In this document: positions 52,590 to 60,953 of the stretch, in pieces
How the letters are laid out: each line of letters begins with the position of its first letter
Numbering within the stretch: the first letter of the stretch is position 1
Assembly: GCA_002381695.1 (NCBI GenBank)
Contig: DFXM01000001.1
Coordinates: 182,186-246,185, forward strand
Source: Clostridium sp. UBA4108
GTDB lineage: Bacteria > Bacillota > Clostridia > Clostridiales > Clostridiaceae
Length of the DNA: 64,000 nucleotides
Direction: 5' to 3'
Notes under the pieces: generated by a model
Seen by the model: the letters and a program-made list of their open reading frames with translations, nothing else
Told to the model about the DNA's origin: nothing
Database searches by the model: none
Position numbers and translations under genes: made by a program

Positions 52590-53339
52590 ATGGGATATTA
52601 TGATGATTATTATAAAAAATATTATTCATCTATAAAAAGTAGTAATTCTTTACAGAAGAAAAAGAGTACAAATAATTATACTAGTAAAGGTATGACTCAT
52701 CATACTAATAGTAGTAAGTTTAATTTTATTATCTTTTTAAATTTTTTGGATAAGAGATTTGTAAATATACTTGTAGGGCAGCTTATAGCAGTTACTTTAA
52801 TTATAGTGACATTGATAGGAACAAAAATATTTCCCGGAGAATATACCACGCCTATATATATAAATGCATTAAAATATATAGAAAATGGATTTTGGGGAGA
52901 AAAAAATTTTACTAAAGAAAATGTAGCAGAGGTATTTTATATTATAGAAAATTTCATAAAAATTGGAGAGAAAAAAATAGACTACATTAGAGATAACTAT
53001 TTACCACCGATTGATACTATTGATAATTACAATAGTTATGAAGATGATAGTAAATTTTTTATAAAAACAGAAAATAATTTAGAAATAAAAGCATCTACAC
53101 AAGGAAGAGTGAAAAATATAAATAATAAAGAGAGTAGTAAATTAATTATAGATTATGGAGAAGGAATAGAAATGGCTTATGGAAATTTGGATACTGTCTA
53201 TGTAAAAGAAGGAGAACCAATAAAGAAAGGTCAATTTATAGGGCAGATTACTGGAAATTCTGATGAAGATCATATGTTTTATATAGAACTGTTCTATATG
53301 GGGGAGAATTTACAACCTAGTGAATGGTTATTGTACTAA
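52590..53339 (+). CDS. spoIVFA: SpoIVFA-like protein with degenerate M23 domain
   Basis: A 249-aa bitopic protein directly upstream of spoIVFB, the place of Bacillus spoIVFA, whose product holds SpoIVFB inactive in the outer forespore membrane until a signal arrives. It has a Tyr/Ser/Lys-rich cytoplasmic N-terminus, one membrane helix (ILVGQLIAVTLIIVTLIGT, about residues 60-80) and a C-terminal LytM/M23-like fold (KLIIDYGEGIEMAYGNLDTV, VKEGEPIKKGQFIGQITGN). The zinc ligands are largely lost: the HL and HxH positions read NL and HMF. It is therefore expected to be a non-enzymatic regulator. ATG 52590 preferred over GTG 52581. Sequence similarity alone is weak; the call leans on context. Confidence 0.78.
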   Translation: MGYYDDYYKKYYSSIKSSNSLQKKKSTNNYTSKGMTHHTNSSKFNFIIFLNFLDKRFVNILVGQLIAVTLIIVTLIGTKIFPGEYTTPIYINALKYIENGFWGEKNFTKENVAEVFYIIENFIKIGEKKIDYIRDNYLPPIDTIDNYNSYEDDSKFFIKTENNLEIKASTQGRVKNINNKESSKLIIDYGEGIEMAYGNLDTVYVKEGEPIKKGQFIGQITGNSDEDHMFYIELFYMGENLQPSEWLLY

Positions 53340-53377
53340 AAATATAATATTATACAGCAATTTTTTGGAGGTCATTA

Positions 53378-54217
53378 TTGATTAAAATAAGCAGATACTT
53401 AATACCATATATAGTAGTTCTATTAATAATTGGATTTAAGAAAAACATACTATTAGGATTTATAATAATAATGATTCATGAAACGATACATTTGATTACT
53501 GCAAAAATTTTAGGATTCTCAGGTTTTACCATAGATATTTTTCCTATTGGTACTTCATTAAAGGTAAAGGATTTAGATGAAGCTTCTCCCAGAGAGGACT
53601 TGATTATATCTCTAAGTGGACCAATGGGAAATTTTTTTATTGCAATTGTATGTTACATTATAAATTTATATTCTGAAAGCGGATTTTTAAAAGAGTTTGC
53701 TTTATATAATATAGTTGTGGGTATAGTTAATCTTATCCCAGCATTCCCACTAGATGGTGGAAGAATTTTGAGAGATATTTTGTGTAGTAGAATTATATTT
53801 AAAAAAGCCAATTTAATATCATTAAATATAAGCATTATTTTAGGGTATATTTTATTATTATTATTTTTGATAGTAGGAGGATTAAAAAAAGTAATAAATC
53901 TAGATTTATTATTTTTTTCTACGTTTATATTACTTACTTCCTATAGAGAGAAGAGGAGGATAGCATATATAATTATGGGCTATATTATTAAGAAAAAGGA
54001 AAAACTTATAAATAGAGGATATATTGAAAATAAGAGTGTATCAGTATACTATAAACTTACATTGCTGCAATTAATTGAATTAGTAGATAAAAATAAATAT
54101 AATGTATTTACAGTATTAGATGAAAAAATGGAGATAGTAGGAATACTATATGAAGAAGAGGTATTAAATGGTTTAAAGGAATTAGGAAACATAACTGCAG
54201 AGGAATTATTACTGTAA
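53378..54217 (+). CDS. spoIVFB: Stage IV sporulation intramembrane metalloprotease SpoIVFB
   Basis: Site-2-type protease that in Bacillus cuts pro-sigma-K in the mother cell. The 279-aa protein has HETIH (residues 34-38) in a membrane segment, the second-site motif NLIPAFPLDGGRIL with the Asp ligand, further hydrophobic helices, and a C-terminal CBS-like domain (about 215-279, VFTVLDEKMEIVGILYEEE) thought to sense ATP. TTG 53378 is set by GGAGGT upstream. It sits 38 nt after the spoIVFA-like gene. Whether sigma-K processing depends on it in this organism cannot be seen here. Confidence 0.92.
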   Translation: MIKISRYLIPYIVVLLIIGFKKNILLGFIIIMIHETIHLITAKILGFSGFTIDIFPIGTSLKVKDLDEASPREDLIISLSGPMGNFFIAIVCYIINLYSESGFLKEFALYNIVVGIVNLIPAFPLDGGRILRDILCSRIIFKKANLISLNISIILGYILLLLFLIVGGLKKVINLDLLFFSTFILLTSYREKRRIAYIIMGYIIKKKEKLINRGYIENKSVSVYYKLTLLQLIELVDKNKYNVFTVLDEKMEIVGILYEEEVLNGLKELGNITAEELLL

Positions 54218-54255
54218 ATATAGCACTATATTAATAACTATTAGTAGGTTAGTAG

Positions 54256-54284
54256 TTTTCAATATGTGTACCTTATGATAAAAT
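54256..54284 (+). promoter_or_regulatory. Possible promoter for the radical SAM-DUF2344-rng run
   Basis: TTTTCA (54256-54261), 17-nt spacer, TAAAAT (54279-54284), 34 nt before the ATG. Confidence 0.45.
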
Positions 54285-54318
54285 AGGTAATTGAATTAAC
54301 TTAAGGAGGATCTGTAAA

Positions 54319-56178
54319 ATGAACAGAATTTCAGATGATATTCTTTATAAAGTTGAAAAGCCAGCTAGATATATAGGTGGAGAATTCAATTCTTATAATA
54401 AAAATAAATCAAAAGTAGATGTAAAATATGCCTTTTGTTTTCCAGATGTATATGAAGTTGCCATGTCACATCTGGGAACAAAGATACTTTATCATGTTTT
54501 AAATAGTAGAAAGGATACTTTCTGTGAGAGATGTTTTGCTCCATGGCCAGATATGGAAAAACTTTTAAGAGAGAATAATATTCCATTAGGGACCTTAGAA
54601 ACCGGGGATTCACTTAAAGAATTTGATTTCTTAGGATTTACTCTACAGTATGAAATGAGTTACACTAATATATTAAACATGCTTAGTATGAGTAGTATTC
54701 CTATGCGAGCTAAGGATAGAGGTGAGGAATATCCAATAGTAATGGTTGGAGGACCTTGTGCCTATAATCCAGAACCTTTAAGTGGTATAGTTGATATGGT
54801 AGTTTTAGGTGAAGGTGAAGATGTAATAAATGAAATATTAGATTTATATATAAATATGAAGGGTAAATGTAAAGCAGAATTTTTACGAGCTGCTTGTAAA
54901 ATACAAGGGGTTTATGTTCCAAGTCTATATGATGTGACATATAAAGAAGATAATACCATAAGAGAGTTTAAGCCTAAGTATGAGGATGTTCCTAAAACTG
55001 TAAAGAAGAGAATAATCACAGATTTAAATAAAAGCATATTTCCAGACAAATTAATAGTTCCATATACAGAAATAGTTCATGATAGAATAACTTTGGAGAC
55101 CTTTAGAGGATGTACTAGAGGCTGTAGATTTTGTCAAGCAGGAATGATATATAGACCGGTTAGAGAAAAGAAAACTCCAGAGCTTTTAGAAAAATTAGAT
55201 ACACTTATACAAAACACAGGATATGAGGAGGTTTCATTAACTTCACTAAGTATATGTGATTATTCGGATATACAAAATCTTATAGCTTCTATTGTAGAGA
55301 AATATGAAAAGGATAAGGTTGGTGTTTCACTACCTTCCATAAGAATAGATTCATTTGCAGTAGATTTGATAAAAGAAATACAAAAGGTTAGAAAAACTGG
55401 ATTAACCTTTGCACCAGAAGCTGGAACTCAAAGAATGAGGGATATAATTAATAAAGGAGTTACTGAAGAAAACTTAATGGACTCTTCAAAAAGTGCATTT
55501 CAAGCAGGGTGGTCAACAATTAAATTATACTTTATGATAGGTCTTCCATACGAAACTATTGAAGATGTGATAGGAATAGGAGAACTAGCAGAGAAGGTTG
55601 TAGATCAATATTTTGAAGTGCCTAAAAATGTAAGGAAGAGAGGATTGAGAGTTACTGTAAGTACTTCTATTTTTGTACCAAAGCCATTCACGCCATTCCA
55701 GTGGGTACCTATGGATAGAATGCCTGAGGTAAGAGAAAAGATATCTAATCTTAGGAATACTATAAAGAGCAAAGCTATAAGTTATAATTGGCATGAAACT
55801 CCGCTTAGTTATATGGAGGCAGTATTTTCTAGAGGAGATAGAAAACTTTCAGAAGTGTTAATAAAAGCATTTGAAAAGGGTGCTAGATTTGATGGATGGG
55901 CAGAATACTTTAGCTTTGACATTTGGATGGAAGCTTTACAAGAATGCGGTATAGATGGAGATTTCTATGCTTACAGAGAAAGAAGTTATGAGGAAATACT
56001 TCCTTGGGATTTCATTGATATAGGTGTTTCTAAAAAGTTTCTAATGAGTGAAAATGAAAAAGCTAAAGAAGCTATAGTTACACCAGATTGTAGACAAAAA
56101 TGTTCAGCTTGCGGAATAAATTCTAGCTTTAAGGAAGGGAAGTGTTTTGAAGGTGCGTTATTTAGTGAAATACACTAA
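54319..56178 (+). CDS. Radical SAM protein, TIGR03960 family
   Basis: A 619-aa radical-SAM enzyme. The N-terminal part (about 25-230) is like a B12-binding fold (FCFPDVYEVAMSHLGTKIL, VMVGGPCAYNPEPLSG, VVLGEGED) but without an evident cobalamin His motif. The radical-SAM core has the cluster cysteines C265, C269 and C272 in RGCTRGCRFCQAG. A Cys-rich tail (CRQKCSACG) follows. It overlaps, by 32 nt, a DUF2344 gene that in other bacteria is its fused or adjacent partner, and both precede rng. The pair has been linked to RNA or ribosome-related modification by genomic context only; substrate unknown. Confidence 0.88.
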   Translation: MNRISDDILYKVEKPARYIGGEFNSYNKNKSKVDVKYAFCFPDVYEVAMSHLGTKILYHVLNSRKDTFCERCFAPWPDMEKLLRENNIPLGTLETGDSLKEFDFLGFTLQYEMSYTNILNMLSMSSIPMRAKDRGEEYPIVMVGGPCAYNPEPLSGIVDMVVLGEGEDVINEILDLYINMKGKCKAEFLRAACKIQGVYVPSLYDVTYKEDNTIREFKPKYEDVPKTVKKRIITDLNKSIFPDKLIVPYTEIVHDRITLETFRGCTRGCRFCQAGMIYRPVREKKTPELLEKLDTLIQNTGYEEVSLTSLSICDYSDIQNLIASIVEKYEKDKVGVSLPSIRIDSFAVDLIKEIQKVRKTGLTFAPEAGTQRMRDIINKGVTEENLMDSSKSAFQAGWSTIKLYFMIGLPYETIEDVIGIGELAEKVVDQYFEVPKNVRKRGLRVTVSTSIFVPKPFTPFQWVPMDRMPEVREKISNLRNTIKSKAISYNWHETPLSYMEAVFSRGDRKLSEVLIKAFEKGARFDGWAEYFSFDIWMEALQECGIDGDFYAYRERSYEEILPWDFIDIGVSKKFLMSENEKAKEAIVTPDCRQKCSACGINSSFKEGKCFEGALFSEIH

Positions 56179-56845
56179 GGAAAGTGAAATAAAATTTATA
56201 TCTCATCTAGACCTGATGAGAACTATTCAAAGAATAATAAGAAGAGCAAAGCTTCCAATTGAATATTCTAAAGGGTTTAATCCACATATGACTATATCAA
56301 TAGCTCAACCTCTTTCAGTTGGGGTGTATTCTCAGGGTGAATACATGGATATAGTATTAGTGGAAGATTTAGAAGAAAGTTTTATACTTGAAAAATTAAG
56401 GGAAAATACTGTTGATGGAATAAAGTTTTTAGAGGTAATAAAAGTAGAGAAGGTAGAAAATAGAAAGTCACCACAATCAATGGCTGCTATTGATGGAGCA
56501 AAATATATAATTAATCTTAAGTTAAAAGATAATATGATCCCAGATATGGATACTATCATGAAGTTACCACAGTGGAATATAATTAAAAAAACTAAGTCAG
56601 GAGAAAAGGAAGTAGACATAAAATCCTTAGTTAGGGAATTAAAATATGTTATAGATGAATCTAAAATTAAGATAGATACAATAATTGCCTGTGGAAGTAG
56701 AGAAAACTTATCTCCAAATCTACTGAGTGAGTTTATAAAAGAGAAAATAGAGGAAATAGATAAAGATGCCTTTGTAGACATAGAAAGAATGGAGATGTAT
56801 GGTCTTAAAGACAAGAAATTAGTACCGCTTTATAAGTTTTTTTAG
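56147..56845 (+). CDS. DUF2344 / TIGR03936 family protein
   Basis: A 232-aa protein of the family that accompanies TIGR03960 radical-SAM enzymes. Signatures: VRYLVKYTKESEIKFISHLD, RTIQRIIRRAKLPIEYSKGF, NPHMTISIAQPLSVGVYSQGE. TTG 56147 follows GGAAGGGAAG and places the start inside the radical-SAM gene, 32 nt before its stop, implying coupled translation. A GTG at 56153 is the alternative. Function unknown; presumed to work with its neighbour. Confidence 0.88.
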   Translation: MKVRYLVKYTKESEIKFISHLDLMRTIQRIIRRAKLPIEYSKGFNPHMTISIAQPLSVGVYSQGEYMDIVLVEDLEESFILEKLRENTVDGIKFLEVIKVEKVENRKSPQSMAAIDGAKYIINLKLKDNMIPDMDTIMKLPQWNIIKKTKSGEKEVDIKSLVRELKYVIDESKIKIDTIIACGSRENLSPNLLSEFIKEKIEEIDKDAFVDIERMEMYGLKDKKLVPLYKFF

Positions 56846-56904
56846 TAAGGCATAGTTGATTTAGTATTTTATTTATAATGCCTAAACTTAGGAGTGATTT
56901 TATA

Positions 56905-58365
56905 ATGAAGAATATATTTATTGAAAGACAAGAGAAGCTTATAAGAGTTGCCATTAAGCAAGAAAATATTCTAAAAGAATGTTTAGTAGAAGAAGAGAAT
57001 AATAATCCAAAGGTAGGAGAGATTTATAAGGGTATAGTAAGAAATATTGTGCCATCCATAAAATGTGCATTTATTGATATAGGTTATAATAAAAATTGTT
57101 ATATGTCATTAGAAAAAAATTCTTTAAGAACCGTTAAAAAAGGTGAAGAAGTTTTAGTGGAAATAGTAAAAGAAGAAGTGGATAAAAAAGGACCTAAGGT
57201 TAGCTCTAACATAAGTATACCTGGTACATATGTAGTATTGACTAATGAACATAAAAATATAGAAGTATCAAGAAAAATAAAAAACGTGGAATTAAGAGAT
57301 AAACTTCATAGTAGTATTAAAACCTATAAAGATTTAGGCGTTGTGGTCAGGACTAAAGCAGAAGAAGTATCTATAGATATGATCAATAGTGAAATAAATG
57401 AATTAGAAAAGCTCTATGAAGAGATATATAGTAAATTTTTATTTAGCTTAAAACCAGGTCTAGTATATAGTGATAGAGGAATAATTAGTAGAACTTTAAG
57501 AAATTATTGTTATGAGAGTAAAGTTAAGATTATTGTAAATCACAGAGATGATTTTGAATACTGTGATAAACTATGTAGTAATAAAGAGCTAAGTAACGTT
57601 GAGCTAGAGTTATATAAGGGTAATTTAGAATTGTTTGATTATTATGAGATAGAGAGAGAGCTAATTTGTCTTAGGCATAATAAAATTAGTCTACCTAGTG
57701 GTGGCAATATAATTATAGAAAAAACAGAGGCTATGCAGGTTATAGATGTAAATACAGCACAGAATGTCAAGGGCAGTAGTATGAAGGAAACAATATTTAA
57801 TACCAATATGGAGGCAGCAAGAGAAATAATTCATCAAGTTAGACTTCGAAATTTAGGTGGTATAATTATTATAGATTTCATAGATATGATGGATAATAAA
57901 TGTAAAGAAGAAATTTTAAAAACTTTAAAAAAAGGATTTTGGGATGATAAAAATAATCCAATTATATATCCTTTTACAGAGTTAGACTTAGTACAAATAA
58001 ATAGAAAAAGATATGGCAAATCTATATGTGACTATATTTTGGAGAGCTGTAGTTGTTGTAAAGGAAAAGAAAATAAGTTAAGGCTAAGTTACATAGGGAA
58101 TATAATTAAAGGAAAAATAAATAAAATTAAAATAGAACAACAAGTTAACAATATACATTTAGAACTAAGCTCTAGCTATGAAAAAGAGATTAAGGATAAT
58201 ATCATAGAATTTATTTCTAGTATAGGGGCTCTAAATTGTAATATATATATTACTTTCATTGAGAATTTAGAAGGGTTTAAGGTTGAGCCTATCATATTTC
58301 ATAGTCAACTTGAAAGTTTAGTTAGATCTAATATTTTTAAATGTGAAGATGTTTCTTTAATGTAG
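56905..58365 (+). CDS. rng: Ribonuclease G/E family protein
   Basis: Single-strand-specific endoribonuclease for rRNA maturation or mRNA decay. The 486-aa protein has an N-terminal S1 domain with GEIYKGIVRNIVPSIKCAFIDIGYNKN, a 5'-sensor and RNase-H-like region, and the DNase I-like catalytic domain with VIDVNTAQNVKGSS and GGIIIIDFIDMMD, which hold the metal-binding Asp residues; then ITRKRYG-type RKRYGKSI and a Cys cluster CSCCKGKEN in the Zn-link position. ATG 56905 is set by AGGAGTGAT. It coexists with rny in this genome. It lies before rplU as in many clostridia. Confidence 0.94.
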   Translation: MKNIFIERQEKLIRVAIKQENILKECLVEEENNNPKVGEIYKGIVRNIVPSIKCAFIDIGYNKNCYMSLEKNSLRTVKKGEEVLVEIVKEEVDKKGPKVSSNISIPGTYVVLTNEHKNIEVSRKIKNVELRDKLHSSIKTYKDLGVVVRTKAEEVSIDMINSEINELEKLYEEIYSKFLFSLKPGLVYSDRGIISRTLRNYCYESKVKIIVNHRDDFEYCDKLCSNKELSNVELELYKGNLELFDYYEIERELICLRHNKISLPSGGNIIIEKTEAMQVIDVNTAQNVKGSSMKETIFNTNMEAAREIIHQVRLRNLGGIIIIDFIDMMDNKCKEEILKTLKKGFWDDKNNPIIYPFTELDLVQINRKRYGKSICDYILESCSCCKGKENKLRLSYIGNIIKGKINKIKIEQQVNNIHLELSSSYEKEIKDNIIEFISSIGALNCNIYITFIENLEGFKVEPIIFHSQLESLVRSNIFKCEDVSLM

Positions 58366-58396
58366 TGTAGAATTTAAATAAAAAATAAGAAGTTTC

Positions 58397-58425
58397 TTTA
58401 CAAATGTATTTTCCTGTGTTAAAAT
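58397..58425 (+). promoter_or_regulatory. sigma-A promoter for rplU-prp-rpmA
   Basis: TTTACA (58397-58402), 17-nt spacer, extended -10 TGTTAAAAT with TAAAAT at 58420-58425. Confidence 0.8.
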
Positions 58426-58431
58426 GTCATT

Positions 58432-58513
58432 TGTAGACCGCACACAAAGGGTTTCTAAATCAACATATATGTTGTACCTGAGATGGCGAGACTGGATTGA
58501 GGAGGTGTATTTA
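58432..58513 (+). ncRNA. L21 leader of the rplU operon
   Basis: The 80-nt leader between the promoter and the rplU ATG fits the L21 ribosomal-protein leader of low-GC Gram-positives (Rfam L21_leader) by position, size, the 5' TAGACCGCAC segment, GGGTTTCTAAAT, a CAACA/TGTTG hairpin (58461-58465 with 58470-58474) and the GAGGAGGTGT site. It probably mediates autoregulation by L21. Recognised by eye; a covariance search would settle it. Confidence 0.7.
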
Positions 58514-58825
58514 ATGTACGCAGTTTTACTTACTGGAGGAAAGCAATACAGAGTTCAAGAGGGAGACGTGTTATTCGTTGAAAAACTTGAAGCTGATGTT
58601 GATTCAACTATAGAATTTGATAAAGTTTTAGCAGTTGGAAAAGAAGAAGGTTTAGTAATTGGAAAGCCTGTAGTTGAAGGTGCTAAAGTTGTAGCTAAAG
58701 TTGTAGCTCAAGGAAAAGCTAAAAAGGTTATAGTTTTCAAGTATAAACCAAAAAAAGACTACAGAAAGAAGCAAGGACACAGACAACCATTCACTAAAAT
58801 CGTGATAGAGAAGATAGAAGCTTAA
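58514..58825 (+). CDS. rplU: 50S ribosomal protein L21
   Basis: Large-subunit protein binding 23S rRNA near L20. The 103-aa protein starts MYAVLLTGGKQYRVQEGDVL and ends with KYKPKKDYRKKQGHRQPFTK then IVIEKI, the L21 signature. ATG 58514 follows GGAGGTGT; the in-frame sequence upstream belongs to the leader RNA, not to protein. First gene of rplU-prp-rpmA. Confidence 0.98.
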   Translation: MYAVLLTGGKQYRVQEGDVLFVEKLEADVDSTIEFDKVLAVGKEEGLVIGKPVVEGAKVVAKVVAQGKAKKVIVFKYKPKKDYRKKQGHRQPFTKIVIEKIEA

Positions 58826-58827
58826 TT

Positions 58828-59160
58828 ATGACTAAAGTTAAATTTTTTAGAAAACAAGGTGTATTCACAGGTTTTTTAATAGAAGGTCATGCCATGCCTG
58901 TAGAAGCAGAGAGTGAAGTAGATTTAATTTGTAATTCTATTTCTGTAATATCTCAAACTACTCTTATGGGAATTTTAGAAGTTTTGCAAATTGATGCAGC
59001 TTATAAAATAGAAGATGGCTATATGAATTTAACATTAGATAATAAGAGCAGTGAAGAAGTTGAAGAGTGCCAAGTCTTAATTAAGACTATGCTTGTAGGC
59101 TTACAAAGTGTTGAATTTAGTTACGGTGATTATATAAAAGTAGAAGTAGAGGAGGTGTAG
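58828..59160 (+). CDS. prp: Ribosomal-processing cysteine protease Prp
   Basis: Removes the N-terminal extension of L27 so that L27 can reach the peptidyl-transferase centre. The 110-aa protein has the conserved His in IEGHAMPVEAESEVD and the nucleophilic Cys in VDLICNSISVISQT, the two catalytic residues of the family. It lies between rplU and rpmA, as in all genomes having the extended L27, and the L27 here carries the matching extension. Confidence 0.95.
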   Translation: MTKVKFFRKQGVFTGFLIEGHAMPVEAESEVDLICNSISVISQTTLMGILEVLQIDAAYKIEDGYMNLTLDNKSSEEVEECQVLIKTMLVGLQSVEFSYGDYIKVEVEEV

Positions 59161-59164
59161 TACA

Positions 59165-59467
59165 ATGCTTATTATGAACCTTCAGTTATTTGCTCACAAA
59201 AAAGGAGTAGGTAGCTCAAAAAACGGTAGAGATAGTGAATCTAAAAGACTTGGAGTTAAGCGTGCAGATGGACAATTTGTTCTTGCAGGAAACATACTTG
59301 TAAGACAAAGAGGAACAAAAATCCACCCAGGTAACAATGTTGGAATAGGTGGAGATGACACTCTATTCGCTAAAGTTGATGGAGTTGTAAGATTCGAAAG
59401 AATGGGTAAAGATAAGAAAAAAGCTAGTGTTTATCCAATCGATGTAGAAGTTGCAATAGCTGAATAA
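59165..59467 (+). CDS. rpmA: 50S ribosomal protein L27 with cleavable N-terminal extension
   Basis: Peptidyl-transferase-centre protein whose N-terminus contacts tRNAs. The 100-aa protein opens MLIMNLQLFAHKKGVGSSKN; the segment up to about LQLFA is the Firmicute-type extension that Prp removes, exposing HKKGVGS. Then GRDSESKRLGVKRADGQFV and RQRGTKIHPGNNVGIGGDDT follow, typical for L27. GAGGTG precedes the ATG. Terminator immediately after. Confidence 0.98.
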   Translation: MLIMNLQLFAHKKGVGSSKNGRDSESKRLGVKRADGQFVLAGNILVRQRGTKIHPGNNVGIGGDDTLFAKVDGVVRFERMGKDKKKASVYPIDVEVAIAE

Positions 59468-59472
59468 TATAT

Positions 59473-59497
59473 AAAGCACCCAAAAGGGTGCTTTTTT
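59473..59497 (+). terminator. Rho-independent terminator after rpmA
   Basis: AAAGCACCC (59473-59481) pairs with GGGTGCTTT (59486-59494) on an AAAA loop, then T's. Confidence 0.93.
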
Positions 59498-59525
59498 ATG
59501 TCATAGATATCTATGACATAAAAAA
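59492..59525. repeat. 34-bp perfect palindrome between rpmA and obg
   Basis: Bases 59492-59508 are exactly complementary to 59509-59525 (17 bp per arm, no spacer). The centre is ATAGATATCTAT and the outer six positions are T-run/A-run. It overlaps the T-run of the rpmA terminator and ends 6 nt before the -35 of the obg promoter. It could be a bidirectional terminator from the other strand, a cruciform, or a protein-binding site. Confidence 0.9.
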
Positions 59526-59531
59526 ACATCC

Positions 59532-59560
59532 TTTACATGAAGGAAATAAAAAAATATAAT
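59532..59560 (+). promoter_or_regulatory. sigma-A promoter for obg-yhbY
   Basis: TTTACA (59532-59537), 17-nt spacer, TATAAT (59555-59560). It gives a leader of about 100 nt before obg. Confidence 0.75.
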
Positions 59561-59666
59561 AGATGTAAAATGCGGATTTTAGTAAATAATAAGAGATAAC
59601 TAGAATTTTAAATTATATATTGAAATTATTAACATGCATTTGAATTTAAGGAAGGTGAAGTTAATT

Positions 59667-60944
59667 ATGTTTATAGATACAGCCAAAATTTATATTAGGT
59701 CTGGAGACGGAGGAAATGGTTCCGTATCCTTTAGAAGAGAAAAATATGTGCCACTAGGAGGACCAGACGGTGGAGATGGAGGAAATGGTGGAAGCGTAGT
59801 ATTAGTAGCAGATACTAACATGACTACTTTATTAGATTTCTCTTATAACAAGAAGTTTATAGCGTCTAATGGAGGAAAAGGTGAAGGTTCTAAATGCTAT
59901 GGTAAAGATGGAGATGAACTTATAATAAAAGTCCCAACTGGAACAATAATAAGAGATGTAGAGAGTGATAAAATTATGTGCGATTTATCACATGGCGGAG
60001 ATACTTATGTAGTTTGTAGAGGTGGAAAAGGTGGAAAGGGAAATGCTAAATTTTGCACACCAACAAGACAGGCGCCTAGTTTTGCAGAGCCTGGTATGCC
60101 TGGAGAAGAAAGATGGATTAAGTTAGAACTTAAGCTTTTAGCAGATGTAGGATTATTAGGATTCCCTAATGTAGGAAAATCCACCCTATTATCTATGGTT
60201 TCAAAAGCTAGACCTAAAATAGCAAATTATCATTTTACTACTTTAAAACCTAATTTAGGAGTGGTATCCTTAAAGGGAATACAAAACTTTGTAATAGCTG
60301 ATATTCCAGGAATTATTGAAGGTGCAGCTGAAGGTGTGGGATTAGGATTAGACTTCTTAAGACATATTGAAAGAACAAGAATTTTAATACATGTAGTGGA
60401 TATATCTGGAGTTGAAGGAAGAGATCCTATTGAGGATTTTAAGAGAATCAATGAAGAGTTAAAAAAATATAGTGTGAAATTATGGGATAGACCTCAAATT
60501 ATAGCTGCAAACAAGTCAGATATGCTTTTTGATGAAGAAGTTTATGAAAATTTTAAAAGTGAACTTAGTAAAATGGGATATAATAAAGTATTTAAAATTT
60601 CAGCTGCAACTAATGAAGGTGTAGATGATTTAATGAAAGCTGCTGCAGAACTTTTAAGTACTATACCAGTACAGGAACTAGAAATTACTGATGATGAAAG
60701 ATATATACCAGAAGAAAAAAGATTTACTTATGAAATAAATGAAGTAGAAGAAGGAATTTTTGAAGTTTCAGGAACCTTTGTAGATAGATTATTAAATAGT
60801 GTAAATATTAATGATCCAGATTCCTTAAGATATTTTCATAAGGTTCTTAGAAATAAAGGTATTATGGAAGAGTTAAAAGAAATAGGTATACAAGACGGAG
60901 ATATTGTTAGATTAAATGATTTTGAATTTGAGTATTTATTATAG
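59667..60944 (+). CDS. obg: Obg-family GTPase ObgE/CgtA
   Basis: Essential GTPase acting in 50S assembly, stress response and, in Bacillus, entry to sporulation. The 425-aa protein has the glycine-rich Obg fold (SGDGGNGSVSFRREKYVP, GGPDGGDGGNGGSV), the G domain (GFPNVGKSTLL, ADIPGIIEGAAEGVGLG, NKSDM) and the C-terminal OCT domain (about 345-425). ATG 59667 is set by GGAAGGTGA; the upstream in-frame stretch has no family sequence. Paired with yhbY. Confidence 0.97.
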   Translation: MFIDTAKIYIRSGDGGNGSVSFRREKYVPLGGPDGGDGGNGGSVVLVADTNMTTLLDFSYNKKFIASNGGKGEGSKCYGKDGDELIIKVPTGTIIRDVESDKIMCDLSHGGDTYVVCRGGKGGKGNAKFCTPTRQAPSFAEPGMPGEERWIKLELKLLADVGLLGFPNVGKSTLLSMVSKARPKIANYHFTTLKPNLGVVSLKGIQNFVIADIPGIIEGAAEGVGLGLDFLRHIERTRILIHVVDISGVEGRDPIEDFKRINEELKKYSVKLWDRPQIIAANKSDMLFDEEVYENFKSELSKMGYNKVFKISAATNEGVDDLMKAAAELLSTIPVQELEITDDERYIPEEKRFTYEINEVEEGIFEVSGTFVDRLLNSVNINDPDSLRYFHKVLRNKGIMEELKEIGIQDGDIVRLNDFEFEYLL

Positions 60945-60953
60945 GAGGAAGTT

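Noticed and set aside
58424..58513. Open frame extending rplU by 30 codons upstream
   Set aside because: It starts inside the -10 element and runs through the L21 leader RNA; L21 begins at MYAVLLTGGKQY.
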